In this document: positions 25,508 to 34,839 of the stretch, in pieces
Layout: the number at the start of each line of letters is the position of its first letter
How positions within the stretch are numbered: the first letter of the stretch is position 1
Assembly: GCF_000176235.1 (NCBI RefSeq)
Contig: NZ_ACZV01000005.1
Coordinates: 2,170,001-2,234,000, forward strand
From: Vibrio orientalis CIP 102891 = ATCC 33934
GTDB taxonomy: Bacteria > Pseudomonadota > Gammaproteobacteria > Enterobacterales > Vibrionaceae
Length of the DNA stretch: 64,000 nt
Direction: 5' to 3'
Translations under genes and position numbers: made by a program
The notes under the pieces: generated by a model
Seen by the model: only the letters and a program-made list of their open reading frames with translations
The model's database searches: none
What the model was told of the DNA's origin: nothing

Positions 25508-28330
25508 ATGGATCAGATAGAAGTCCGTGGCGCCCGAACCCACAACCTGAAAAATATAAATTTAACTATCCCTCGCGATAAGCTTACCGTTATTACAGGT
25601 TTATCTGGTTCAGGAAAATCTTCCTTAGCATTCGATACTCTCTATGCAGAGGGCCAACGTCGCTACGTTGAGTCACTTTCTGCCTACGCTCGTCAGTTTT
25701 TATCACTGATGGAAAAGCCTGATGTTGATCATATTGAAGGCTTATCTCCGGCAATCTCTATCGAGCAAAAATCAACATCGCATAACCCTCGTTCAACCGT
25801 CGGTACCATTACCGAAGTCTACGACTACTTGCGTTTGTTATACGCTCGAGTCGGTGAACCTCGTTGTCCAGAGCATCACACGCCACTTGCCGCGCAAACC
25901 ATTTCTCAAATGGTTGATAAGGTTTTAGAGCTACCAGAAGGCTCAAAGATGATGCTATTAGCTCCTATCGTCAAAGAGCGCAAAGGTGAGCATGTTAAAA
26001 CGCTCGAAAACCTAGCAGCACAAGGATTTATTCGCGCTCGCATTGATGGTGAAACATGCGATCTTTCTGATCCACCAACTCTTGAGCTACATAAGAAGCA
26101 CACCATCGAAGTGGTGGTCGATCGCTTTAAAGTTCGTAGTGACCTTCAACAGCGTTTAGCCGAATCTTTTGAAACCACACTCGAACTATCGGGTGGTATT
26201 GCCGTTGTTGCGCCGATGGATGGTGAAGGCGAGGAAATCATATTCTCTGCTAATTTTGCCTGCCCATTATGTGGCTATAGTATGCAAGAGTTAGAGCCGC
26301 GTTTGTTTTCATTCAATAACCCTGCAGGGGCTTGCGGCACTTGTGATGGTTTAGGGGTGCAGCAATACTTTGATCCTGAGCGAGTGATCGCCGACGATGC
26401 ATTAAGCTTGGCGGAAGGTGCTATACGCGGTTGGGATCAAAAGAACTATTACTACTTTCAGATGCTTTCCTCACTAGCCGAGCACTTTGGCTTCGACCTC
26501 AACGCGCCTTTTAAATCGCTGCCGAAAAAGACTCGTGACATCATACTTACTGGTTCAGGCCGAACAGAGGTTGAATTTAAGTATATTAATGACCGCGGTG
26601 ATATTCGTGTTAAACGACACCCGTTTGAAGGCATCCTCAATACGCTCGAACGCCGTTACCGAGATACAGAATCTAACGCTGTTCGTGAGGATTTAGCCAA
26701 GTACATTTCAACCAAAACCTGTTCTAGCTGTGACGGTAGCCGACTTCGCTTGGAAGCGCGTAACGTCTTTATCGGCGATACCACGCTACCTCAAATCGTT
26801 GAGCTGAGTATCGCTGATGCTCTGGGCTTTTTTGCCACACTCAAACTTGAAGGTCAGCGCGCTCAAATTGCCGAAAAGGTAATGAAAGAGATAAATGACC
26901 GACTGCAATTCCTAGTAAATGTCGGACTTAACTACCTCAACTTATCCCGCAGTGCTGAAACGCTCTCCGGCGGTGAAGCGCAACGTATTCGACTGGCTAG
27001 CCAAATTGGCGCCGGTCTCGTCGGCGTGATGTACGTTCTTGATGAGCCGTCAATTGGCCTGCATCAACGTGACAATGAGCGCTTGCTGAAAACACTGACC
27101 CATTTGCGCGACCTGGGCAATACTGTACTTGTCGTAGAGCATGATGAAGATGCTATCCGTATGGCTGACCATGTGATTGATATTGGCCCAGGGGCTGGTG
27201 TACACGGCGGTAATATCGTTGCAGAAGGCACCATGGATCAGATCATTGCCAGCCCTAACTCATTAACAGGTCAATACCTCAGCGGTAAGAAAGAGATTGC
27301 GATACCGGAGTGCCGCACTCCTAAAGATAAGAAGAAGGTTGTCGAACTTATCGGGGCAACCGGCAACAACTTAAAAGATGTCACCCTAGAGATCCCTGTT
27401 GGCTTGTTTAGCTGTATTACCGGCGTCTCTGGCTCAGGAAAATCAACACTGATTAACGATACTTTCTTCAAAATCGCTCACACTCAGTTAAATGGAGCAA
27501 CCACCGCAACTCCAGCACCTTACAAAAAGATCAAAGGTCTTGAGCATTTCGACAAAGTCATCGACATCGACCAAAGCCCAATTGGTCGTACACCACGTTC
27601 AAACCCTGCGACTTATACTGGCATTTTTACGCCAATTCGCGAGTTGTTTGCTGGTACACAAGAATCTCGTTCACGTGGTTATAAACCGGGCCGATTTAGC
27701 TTTAACGTGCGTGGTGGCCGCTGTGAAGCGTGTCAGGGTGACGGTGTGATTAAAGTTGAAATGCACTTTTTACCCGATGTTTACGTCCCTTGTGATGTGT
27801 GTAAAGGCAAGCGCTACAACCGAGAAACACTCGAAGTGCGTTACAAAGGCAGAACCATTGATGAAGTTCTAGAGATGACCGTTGAAGATGCTCGTGAGTT
27901 CTTCGATCCGGTTCCTGTGATTGCTCGTAAACTGCAAACTCTGATGGATGTCGGCCTGTCGTACATTCGCTTGGGCCAAGCGGCAACCACCTTGTCTGGT
28001 GGTGAAGCTCAGCGTGTCAAACTGGCCCGAGAGCTGTCTAAGCGTGATACAGGAAAAACCTTGTATATCCTCGATGAACCGACCACAGGTCTGCACTTCC
28101 ATGATATCCAACAGTTGTTAACCGTGTTACATCGCTTACGTGACCACGGCAATACCGTTGTCGTGATCGAACATAATCTAGATGTGATCAAAACTGCCGA
28201 TTGGATCGTCGACCTTGGACCAGAAGGCGGTCAAGGCGGAGGGGAAATAGTTGCAACTGGCACACCAGAAGATGTGGCCCAAGTCAAAGGGTCGCATACC
28301 GCTCGGTTCCTCAAGCCTATGTTAAAATAG
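25508..28330 (+). CDS. uvrA: Excinuclease ABC subunit UvrA
   Basis: DNA-damage recognition ATPase of nucleotide excision repair. I chose ATG 25508 (MDQIEVRGARTHNLKNINLT), the standard start, giving 940 residues. Two ABC ATPase halves each have a Walker A (GLSGSGKSS near 31, GVSGSGKST near 640) and a signature (TLSGGEAQRIRLA; TLSGGEAQRVKLA). The zinc modules show paired CxxC motifs (CPLC/CGTCDG; CEACQGDG/CDVCKGKR). A LexA-like site lies upstream and a strong terminator downstream. Confidence 0.98.
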   Translation: MDQIEVRGARTHNLKNINLTIPRDKLTVITGLSGSGKSSLAFDTLYAEGQRRYVESLSAYARQFLSLMEKPDVDHIEGLSPAISIEQKSTSHNPRSTVGTITEVYDYLRLLYARVGEPRCPEHHTPLAAQTISQMVDKVLELPEGSKMMLLAPIVKERKGEHVKTLENLAAQGFIRARIDGETCDLSDPPTLELHKKHTIEVVVDRFKVRSDLQQRLAESFETTLELSGGIAVVAPMDGEGEEIIFSANFACPLCGYSMQELEPRLFSFNNPAGACGTCDGLGVQQYFDPERVIADDALSLAEGAIRGWDQKNYYYFQMLSSLAEHFGFDLNAPFKSLPKKTRDIILTGSGRTEVEFKYINDRGDIRVKRHPFEGILNTLERRYRDTESNAVREDLAKYISTKTCSSCDGSRLRLEARNVFIGDTTLPQIVELSIADALGFFATLKLEGQRAQIAEKVMKEINDRLQFLVNVGLNYLNLSRSAETLSGGEAQRIRLASQIGAGLVGVMYVLDEPSIGLHQRDNERLLKTLTHLRDLGNTVLVVEHDEDAIRMADHVIDIGPGAGVHGGNIVAEGTMDQIIASPNSLTGQYLSGKKEIAIPECRTPKDKKKVVELIGATGNNLKDVTLEIPVGLFSCITGVSGSGKSTLINDTFFKIAHTQLNGATTATPAPYKKIKGLEHFDKVIDIDQSPIGRTPRSNPATYTGIFTPIRELFAGTQESRSRGYKPGRFSFNVRGGRCEACQGDGVIKVEMHFLPDVYVPCDVCKGKRYNRETLEVRYKGRTIDEVLEMTVEDAREFFDPVPVIARKLQTLMDVGLSYIRLGQAATTLSGGEAQRVKLARELSKRDTGKTLYILDEPTTGLHFHDIQQLLTVLHRLRDHGNTVVVIEHNLDVIKTADWIVDLGPEGGQGGGEIVATGTPEDVAQVKGSHTARFLKPMLK

Positions 28331-28347
28331 CAAATAATTGTAAGATA

Positions 28348-28382
28348 AACAGACCAGTGCAGATCCACTGGTCTGTTTTTTT
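28348..28382 (+). terminator. uvrA terminator
   Basis: A stem of about 12 bp (AACAGACCAGTG / CACTGGTCTGTT, 6-base loop) is followed by a T-run, starting 17 bases after the uvrA stop and ending just before the pglL leader. Confidence 0.92.
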
Positions 28383-28397
28383 AAGGTGTTGTAATTT

Positions 28398-30170
28398 ATG
28401 GCGACTACTCATGTAGCAGGAACGGAACTAGAATTCAGAGCAGCAAAGCCACCTTTGATTAAGCCATTCTTAGTTTCTATAGGCATTGTTTACTTGCTAG
28501 CAATGCACTTTTTTATGCCTAACCCAGGTGGTTCCGGTCTCGCTCTTGCGTTTAATTCAACCACTTGGCTTGCACTAAGTTTCACGATCGCTATCGGTCT
28601 GTACCAGTTCGGTACTCTGGGTAAATTCAGGTATAACAAACTTACCGTCGGCTTGTTTATCAACTGTGTGATGCTGACCATACCCGTTATCTATCACAAT
28701 GCAGCCCCTTCTCTATCGACCGGAAAACTCCTCGCTCTTTGGAGCGGCTACCTACTGTTCGTTATTTTGCAGCAATTTCGTTTTAGTAATAAACAAAAAC
28801 AGCGCTTGTTATGGTTTATCACTATCGCGGTATTCATTGAAGCACTCTTTGGCTGGGCACAATTCTTTGTTTTAGAGCCGGGCAATATCTTCGGTTACAA
28901 TACCGTCAGCAATCGTCCTTATGGCATTTTCCAACAGCCCAATGTGATGGCAAGCTTTTTGGCAACAGGCCTTGCGCTATCTGGTTATCTACTGACACGC
29001 CACCCGACAAAGTATCAGCGCAAAGTCAGTGAAGTCGCTCTACTTTATCTGATGCCAGTGGCAACCATTCCGCTGTTAATCTTTTTAGCTTCTCGCACAG
29101 GTTGGTTAGCCGGAGTGCTCTCAGTAGGATTGTTACTGCCTTACATCTACAAATTTGCGACCAAAAAACGTTTCTTTGGTTGGTCGCTGGCCGTGGTTGC
29201 AGGCATCGCTATTGGACTGAGCACTAATATGATTGCTTCAGATCCTTCACTCGCCTCACAACGGACGAACTTGGAGAGCCCAAGACAATATACCTTCCCT
29301 CAGGCTCTCGACATGCTGATCGAAAAACCATTTACTGGTTATGGCTACGGTCGTTTCGAACCGGAATATATCGTCTACACAGCTCGTCAGCATCAACTCA
29401 ATGAACGCTATAAGCCAGGGCTTGCAGCGATGGATCACCCACATAATGAACTGCTCTATTGGGGCGTCGAGGGAGGTCTGATACCCATACTTGCAATACT
29501 ACTTGCTGCAACTCTGGTTTTAGTCCGCATCGTTCAGACCACACGAGGGACGCGTTTGGCTTTGTTTGCTCTGTTTGTACCGATCGTACTGCATAGCCAA
29601 CTTGAGTACCCCTTTTATCACTCTGCTATCCACTGGATTACTTTCGTTATCTTGCTCTATTGGGTTGATCAAAGGGCAACGTCTTACCGACAGATATCAT
29701 TGAGCTTTGTCTCGCAAACACTGTTGCGCGTATTCAGCTTGGTGATTCCAATCCTTGTTAGCTTCTTTATGCTCACCACGCTACATACCAATTACGTGTT
29801 AACCCAATTTGAACGCTCACAACCTAAGAACCCAGAACTATTGGAGCAAGTGACTAATCCGATCGTTTGGCAGGACAGATTTGATTGGGATATCTTCAGC
29901 ACCTACCTCAATATTGGCTTGCACCAACAAGAGGCCAAATTTATTCAGCCTTATATCGATTGGTCTTTGGACATCATCAAAGATAAGCCTCGTCCGGCTT
30001 TTTACAATAATTTGATCTTGGCTTATCAGGGACTGGGCGAAACAGTCAAAGCGGAACAGATTCGACGCGAAGCACAATTTCTCTTCCCTGAGCGAGACTT
30101 TTCGCAGGTGTTCTATATTCCACCTAATGTTGATGCGTTAAAGGCTCAAAACGAGCAAGAGCAAAAATAA
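28398..30170 (+). CDS. pglL: O-oligosaccharyltransferase PglL (Wzy_C family)
   Basis: Polytopic inner-membrane enzyme of 590 residues that moves lipid-linked glycan onto Ser/Thr of periplasmic proteins or pilins. About twelve hydrophobic segments precede a soluble C-terminal tail (from about residue 490). It has the PglL_A/Wzy_C landmarks: LFGWAQFFVLEPGNIFGYNT, the FQQPNVMASFLATGLALSGY segment, and the catalytic-loop motif MDHPHNELLYWGVEGG (about residues 344-359). The V. cholerae protein at this position (after uvrA) was shown to have PglL activity in E. coli. WaaL O-antigen ligases are related, but the PglL_A segment and tail favour PglL. Confidence 0.85.
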   Translation: MATTHVAGTELEFRAAKPPLIKPFLVSIGIVYLLAMHFFMPNPGGSGLALAFNSTTWLALSFTIAIGLYQFGTLGKFRYNKLTVGLFINCVMLTIPVIYHNAAPSLSTGKLLALWSGYLLFVILQQFRFSNKQKQRLLWFITIAVFIEALFGWAQFFVLEPGNIFGYNTVSNRPYGIFQQPNVMASFLATGLALSGYLLTRHPTKYQRKVSEVALLYLMPVATIPLLIFLASRTGWLAGVLSVGLLLPYIYKFATKKRFFGWSLAVVAGIAIGLSTNMIASDPSLASQRTNLESPRQYTFPQALDMLIEKPFTGYGYGRFEPEYIVYTARQHQLNERYKPGLAAMDHPHNELLYWGVEGGLIPILAILLAATLVLVRIVQTTRGTRLALFALFVPIVLHSQLEYPFYHSAIHWITFVILLYWVDQRATSYRQISLSFVSQTLLRVFSLVIPILVSFFMLTTLHTNYVLTQFERSQPKNPELLEQVTNPIVWQDRFDWDIFSTYLNIGLHQQEAKFIQPYIDWSLDIIKDKPRPAFYNNLILAYQGLGETVKAEQIRREAQFLFPERDFSQVFYIPPNVDALKAQNEQEQK

Positions 30171-30198
30171 ATAAAGGCGACCATTGGTCGCCTTTATT
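30170..30198. terminator. Bidirectional terminator, pglL / aminotransferase
   Basis: A perfect 13-bp stem (AATAAAGGCGACC / GGTCGCCTTTATT, 3-base loop) begins on the last base of the pglL stop codon and ends 18 bp before the stop of the convergent aminotransferase gene. A/T-rich stem ends serve as U-tracts in both directions. Confidence 0.85.
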
Positions 30199-30215
30199 AC
30201 TTCAGTCCCATAACG

Positions 30216-31337
30216 CTATTGAGCAAGAGACTCTTCCAGTGCGCGTAAACATAACGCAACATTTTCAGCGCGAGCACCGTAGCCCATTAAGCCGATGCGC
30301 CAAGCTTTACCCGCTAGCGCACCCAATCCTGCACCAATTTCTAAGTTATAAGTATTAAGTAGGTGGTTACGTACCTTAGCGTCATCAATACCTTGAGGAA
30401 TATAAATCGCATTCAGTTGAGGTAAGCGCGAGCTCTCTTCAACGACAAATTCAAAACCTAGCTTTGCCAAACCTTGTTTGAGTTTCTCATGCATATCACG
30501 ATGACGTTGCCAAGCATTCTCAAGTCCTTCATTTTTTAGAATCAACAGCGATTCATGCAGCGCATACAAGCTATTTACTGGTGCTGTGTGGTGGTAGCTA
30601 CGTTTACCTTCACCGCTCCAATAACCTAGGACTAAACTTTGGTCGAGGAACCAACTCTGCACTGGTGTAGTACGAGACTGAATTTTCTCAATAGCGGCAG
30701 GAGAAAACGTCACTGGCGATAAACCAGGAACACAAGACAAACATTTTTGACTGCCAGAATAAACCGCGTCCAATTGCCACTCATCGACTTTCAGTGGCAC
30801 TCCACCCAATGACGTTACTGCATCAACAATAGTTAGCACACCATATTGCTTCGCAAGCTTGCCAAGTGCCTCAGCATCACTGCAAGCGCCCGTAGATGTT
30901 TCTGCATGGACAAAGGCAAGCACTTTCGCGTCAGGGTTATCTTTCAGCGCTTGCTCAACTTTAGCCACTGATACGGGGGTTCCCCATTCATCATCAACCA
31001 CCTCGGCAATCCCGCCAGCACGTACCACATTTTCACGCATTCGTTCACCAAACACGCCATTGCGACACACAATAACTTTTTCACCCGGTTCAATCAGGTT
31101 AACAAAACAGGTTTCCATTCCAGCGCTGCCCGGCGCTGACACGGCAATAGTAAATTCATTTTCGGTTTGAAAAGCGTATTTAAGTAGCGATTTAAGCTCG
31201 TCCATCATGCCAACAAACAATGGGTCTAAGTGGCCAACAGTTGGACGACTCAAAGCTTGTAGTACTTGAGGGGAAATATCGGAAGGCCCCGGCCCCATTA
31301 AAATTCGGTGTGGGGGAATAAAACTTTGAATCGTCAT
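30216..31337 (-). CDS. Class V aminotransferase (alanine/serine-glyoxylate type)
   Basis: PLP-dependent fold-type I enzyme of 373 residues, in the alanine-glyoxylate / serine-pyruvate aminotransferase group. It has GPGPSDISPQVLQAL near the N-terminus, the cofactor Asp in TIVDAVTSLGG (near 165-175) and the PLP Lys in SGSQKCLSCVPGL (near 198). The substrate pair cannot be fixed from sequence alone; alanine-glyoxylate, serine-pyruvate and phosphonate-related activities all occur in this group. It is a lone gene convergent with pglL and divergent from lysC. Confidence 0.88.
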   Translation of the reverse strand: MTIQSFIPPHRILMGPGPSDISPQVLQALSRPTVGHLDPLFVGMMDELKSLLKYAFQTENEFTIAVSAPGSAGMETCFVNLIEPGEKVIVCRNGVFGERMRENVVRAGGIAEVVDDEWGTPVSVAKVEQALKDNPDAKVLAFVHAETSTGACSDAEALGKLAKQYGVLTIVDAVTSLGGVPLKVDEWQLDAVYSGSQKCLSCVPGLSPVTFSPAAIEKIQSRTTPVQSWFLDQSLVLGYWSGEGKRSYHHTAPVNSLYALHESLLILKNEGLENAWQRHRDMHEKLKQGLAKLGFEFVVEESSRLPQLNAIYIPQGIDDAKVRNHLLNTYNLEIGAGLGALAGKAWRIGLMGYGARAENVALCLRALEESLAQ

Positions 31338-31491
31338 TGGCAGCTCCTTTTGAATAACTTTTTCATTCTATTTATTTTGCTTACCCACATTAATGCATAT
31401 TTCCCCCACCAGCAATTAGCCCAAAGTCTTGAGGTCAAACCAGTGTCACAAGTTTGTTAATTTATAAATACGATAAAGTTACAAATTCCCG

Positions 31492-31520
31492 TTGACATGA
31501 GTCACAGAAAAACGTTCAAT
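31492..31520 (+). promoter_or_regulatory. Probable lysC promoter
   Basis: A perfect -35 TTGACA (31492-31497) is followed after 17 bases by TTCAAT (31515-31520), a 4/6 match to the -10 consensus. Transcription would start near 31527, about 35 bases before the lysine riboswitch, leaving the whole aptamer in the leader. Confidence 0.6.
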
Positions 31521-31559
31521 GCTGAGTATGTGGTGAATATTTATGCCGCATAGCAAATT

Positions 31560-31745
31560 ATTTTGCAGAAGAGGAGCACTGCCCAGGTAGATATGTTGTG
31601 GAACCGCAAATCCAATACAGCATATTGAGGGGGAGTAGTGCCGAGGTAGATAAAAGTTGTGGCTTACGTCTATCGGTTGTTAGGGTTGAATCCCTACGAC
31701 TGTCATCAGCCCAGTCTGATGATGAGCTTCTGAGGTATACCATTC
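31560..31745 (+). promoter_or_regulatory. Lysine riboswitch (L box) of lysC
   Basis: The leader shows the conserved lysine-aptamer blocks in order: AGAAGAGGAGCACTGCCCAG, the TGAGGGGGAG...GTGCCGAGG core, a stem-loop TAGGGTTGAATCCCTA, GTCATCAGCCCAGTCTGATG, and the closing CTTCTGAGGT, which pairs with CAGAAG at 31566-31571 to form P1. The order and wording closely follow the E. coli lysC leader. No clear intrinsic terminator follows; a small hairpin (TTGGTA tagc TACCAA, about 31799-31814) sits before the ribosome-binding region, which would fit translational or Rho-linked control. Confidence 0.93.
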
Positions 31746-31851
31746 AAATAAACACCTCTCTTTCGCTCAACTCTCTTCATCAAAGTAAAACATTGGATGT
31801 TGGTATAGCTACCAAATTATATATTTTCAGGAAGTCGTGGGAGAAAACGCT

Positions 31852-33204
31852 GTGAGCAGTTTTAATGTAGCTAAATTTGGTGGAACAAGTGTTGCGAATT
31901 TTGAAGCAATGAGCCGTTGTGCCGCTATTATTGAAAGCAACCCAAATACCAAACTCGTAGTCAGTAGTGCTTGTTCTGGAGTGACCAACTTACTGGTTGA
32001 ACTGGCTAATGGTGTACAAGATCAAACTCGTCGCAGTGAAGTTCTAGCCAAACTGGCAGAGATCCACCAAGCCGTTCTAAACCAGCTAGAAGATGCAGCC
32101 CAAGCCGCGAGTGAAGTGTCAACTATTCTCGATACAGTGGCAAGCCTTGCTGAAGCCGCCTCTATTCAATCAAGTCACAAACTGACCGATCACCTTGTTG
32201 CGTGTGGCGAACTGATGTCGACCCATTTACTAACACAGCTAATGAAAGAGCGTGGTATCAAAGCGGTTCGATTCGACATCCGAGATGTGCTGCGTACTGA
32301 TAGCAACTTTGGCAAAGCCGAGCCACTTTTAGACGATATCAGCGCACTCGCTCAGCAAAACTTAATACCACTGTGCCAAGCGCATGTTGTGATTACCCAA
32401 GGCTTTATCGGTTCGGATGAACAAGGCAATACCACGACATTAGGTCGTGGTGGTAGTGACTACAGCGCGGCATTAATTGCCGAAGCAGTGGAAGCATCAG
32501 GCTTAGAGATTTGGACAGATGTTCCGGGTATCTATACCACCGACCCTCGCATTGCCGCTAAAGCTTCGCCAATTGCAGAAATCAGCTTTAGCGAAGCATC
32601 AGAGATGGCGAACTTTGGCGCTAAGATTCTTCACCCATCGACATTACTGCCTGCACTGCGTCATGATATCCCTGTCTTTGTTGGCTCTTCAAAGCAGCCA
32701 GAGAAAGGCGGCACTTGGATTCGTCACCAAGTTGAAAGCTCACCGCTATTCCGTGCGCTCGCCCTACGCTGCAACCAAACCATGGTGACACTGCGCAGCG
32801 CCCAAATGTTCCACGCGTATGGTTTCTTGGCCAAAGTGTTTGAAATCTTAGCTAAGCATAAAGTCTCGGTAGACTTGATCACCACTTCAGAAATCAGTGT
32901 CTCACTCACACTCGATCAAACAGACACCTCTGGCGGAGCGCCGCAACTCCCTGAAGCCGCGCGCCTAGAGCTTGAAGAGTTATGTACTGTTGAAGTGGAA
33001 CACAACCTCTGTCTGGTTGCCCTAATCGGTAACAATATGAGCGAAAGCAAAGGTTATGCGAAGCAAGTGTTTGGCACATTAGAAGACTTCAACCTACGTA
33101 TGATTTGTTACGGTGCAAGTCCGCACAACCTGTGTTTCTTAGTCCATGAATCAGTCTCGAAGCAAGCGATTCAGAAACTACATACGGAATTGTTTGAAAA
33201 GTAG
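31852..33204 (+). CDS. lysC: Lysine-sensitive aspartokinase III
   Basis: Phosphorylates aspartate, the first step to lysine, threonine and methionine. I chose GTG 31852 (MSSFNVAKFGGTSVANFEAM; 450 residues), which aligns with E. coli LysC and has GGAG nine bases upstream. The in-frame GTG at 31837 adds five residues and has AGGAAG upstream, so it is a real alternative. Motifs are KFGGTSVA at the start, then TLGRGGSDYSAALIAEA, and two ACT domains after about residue 300. The lysine riboswitch upstream supports the lysine-specific isozyme. Confidence 0.95.
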   Translation: MSSFNVAKFGGTSVANFEAMSRCAAIIESNPNTKLVVSSACSGVTNLLVELANGVQDQTRRSEVLAKLAEIHQAVLNQLEDAAQAASEVSTILDTVASLAEAASIQSSHKLTDHLVACGELMSTHLLTQLMKERGIKAVRFDIRDVLRTDSNFGKAEPLLDDISALAQQNLIPLCQAHVVITQGFIGSDEQGNTTTLGRGGSDYSAALIAEAVEASGLEIWTDVPGIYTTDPRIAAKASPIAEISFSEASEMANFGAKILHPSTLLPALRHDIPVFVGSSKQPEKGGTWIRHQVESSPLFRALALRCNQTMVTLRSAQMFHAYGFLAKVFEILAKHKVSVDLITTSEISVSLTLDQTDTSGGAPQLPEAARLELEELCTVEVEHNLCLVALIGNNMSESKGYAKQVFGTLEDFNLRMICYGASPHNLCFLVHESVSKQAIQKLHTELFEK

Positions 33205-33214
33205 AGAAAAGAAT

Positions 33215-33252
33215 AAAAAAAGGGTTGATGTGAAAGCATCAACCCTTTTTTT
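33215..33252 (+). terminator. lysC terminator
   Basis: A stem of 14 bp (AAAAAGGGTTGATG / CATCAACCCTTTTT, 6-base loop) with flanking A and T runs begins about ten bases after the lysC stop. Confidence 0.93.
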
Positions 33253-33255
33253 GTT

Positions 33256-33358
33256 GTCATTCCCGAGAGCGAGGGACGAGCGAGTTGGGGATCTCTTAAA
33301 GCAAGTAACGAAACTCTCTAAGATTCCCTACTCATCCTTCATCAGTCTATTCAATGAC
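33256..33358. repeat. Vibrio intergenic palindromic repeat, copy 1
   Basis: A 103-bp imperfect palindrome begins GTCATTCCCGAGAGCGAGGG and ends TCATCAGTCTATTCAATGAC, so its two ends are inverted copies. GAGTTGGGGATCTCTT in the left arm mirrors AAGATTCCCTACTC in the right arm. A second, diverged copy lies at 55352-55453 in the same orientation. It sits between the lysC terminator and the 3' end of pmbA and carries no ORF. It looks like a dispersed non-autonomous (REP/MITE-like) element. Confidence 0.8.
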
Positions 33359-33388
33359 AAGTAATCGGTACAAAAAGCGTGTTCGCCG

Positions 33389-34732
33389 TTACTCGCCAGC
33401 CACTTTCATTGATTCTAGCAAGATAGAACCCGTTTGAATCTGCGAGCGCGTCTCTACATCGTTACCGACCGCAACAATCTGGTTAAACATCTCTTTTAGA
33501 TTGCTAGCAATCGTGATCTCAGAAACTGGGTATTGGATTTCACCATTCTCAACCCAAAAACCAGCCGCGCCACGAGAGTAATCACCAGTAACAATATTAA
33601 CGCCTTGGCCCATCACTTCTGTTACCAGTAGGCCTGTGCCTAGCTCTTTGAGCATCTGGTCGAAGTCCTGACCAGTCGACTTAACAAACCAGTTGTGGAT
33701 ACCACCAGCATGGCCTGTTGGAGTCATGTCCATCTTACGTGCCGCGTAGCTTGTCAGCAGGTAAGTTGCCAGAACACCATCGGTAATAATTTCGCGGTCT
33801 TGAGTAAACACACCTTCGCTATCAAATGGGCTTGATGCTAAACCACGTAGCACATGTGGACGCTCTGATACGTTGAACCATTCAGGTAGCACTTGCTTAC
33901 CAAGGTGATCTAATAGGAATGACGACTTACGGTAAAGGTTACCACCACTGATCGCCATGACTAAGTGGCCGAGTAAACCTGTAGCTACGTCAGCGGCAAA
34001 CATCACTGGGTATTTGCCGGTTTTCAGTTTCTGTGCATCCAAGCGACTCACAGTCTTTTCCGCGGCTTTCTGGCCAACTAATTCAGGTGTCCATAGGTCA
34101 TCTTTATGACGAGCTACCGTGTAGCTGTAGTCTCGCTCCATTTCACCATTGGCACCTTGGCCAATGACACAACAGCTGGTGCTATGGCGACTTGAGGCAT
34201 AGCTTGCTAGCAAACCATGACTGTTGCCGTACACTTTTAATCCATAGTGGCTGTCATAGCTTGCACCGTCACTTTGCTTAATCTTGTCGCTGTACGATAG
34301 GGCTTGTTGTTCAGCCGCAATCGCTACTTGAGCAGCATAATCAGGATCTGGCGTATCTGGATGGAATAAATCTAAATCAGGGATCTCTTGCACCATCATT
34401 TCTTTAGGTGCAGGGCCTGCGTATGGATCTTCAGAGGTATACTGAGCAATATCGAGAGCAGCAAGTACCGTTTGTTGGATTGCCTTTTCACTCAAGTCTG
34501 ATGTTGAAGCGCTGCCTTTACGTTGATTACGGTATACCGTGATACCTAATGCGCCATCACTGTTAAACTCAACGTTTTCTACCTCGCACATACGGGTTGA
34601 AACGCTTAAGCCAGTTGACTTGCTGATGGCAACTTCTGCCGCATCCGATTTCGCTGCGGCCATCTCTAACGCTTTTGCTACTGCGCTTTCCAACTCAACA
34701 CGCTGTTGAGCCACTTGCTGTCTTACGTCCAT
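33389..34732 (-). CDS. pmbA: Metalloprotease subunit TldE/PmbA
   Basis: The 447-residue product is the TldE (PmbA) subunit, which with TldD forms a heterodimeric metalloprotease known for microcin B17 maturation and CcdA degradation. Visible family segments include SVSTRMCEVENVEFNSDGAL, FDSEGVFTQDREIITDGVL and NIVTGDYSRGAAGFWVENGE. There is no HExxxH motif, as expected, because it belongs to TldD. It is divergent from yjgA, as in E. coli. No TldD gene lies in this window. Confidence 0.95.
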   Translation of the reverse strand: MDVRQQVAQQRVELESAVAKALEMAAAKSDAAEVAISKSTGLSVSTRMCEVENVEFNSDGALGITVYRNQRKGSASTSDLSEKAIQQTVLAALDIAQYTSEDPYAGPAPKEMMVQEIPDLDLFHPDTPDPDYAAQVAIAAEQQALSYSDKIKQSDGASYDSHYGLKVYGNSHGLLASYASSRHSTSCCVIGQGANGEMERDYSYTVARHKDDLWTPELVGQKAAEKTVSRLDAQKLKTGKYPVMFAADVATGLLGHLVMAISGGNLYRKSSFLLDHLGKQVLPEWFNVSERPHVLRGLASSPFDSEGVFTQDREIITDGVLATYLLTSYAARKMDMTPTGHAGGIHNWFVKSTGQDFDQMLKELGTGLLVTEVMGQGVNIVTGDYSRGAAGFWVENGEIQYPVSEITIASNLKEMFNQIVAVGNDVETRSQIQTGSILLESMKVAGE

Positions 34733-34839
34733 ATTTGCTTATTTCTTAAGATCAATTGCCATTAGAATAACAAGAATTTCGCTTTCTCCCCACGATTCTT
34801 GTTAAAATAGAGAAATAGATGTTCAAATAAGGCAGAAAT

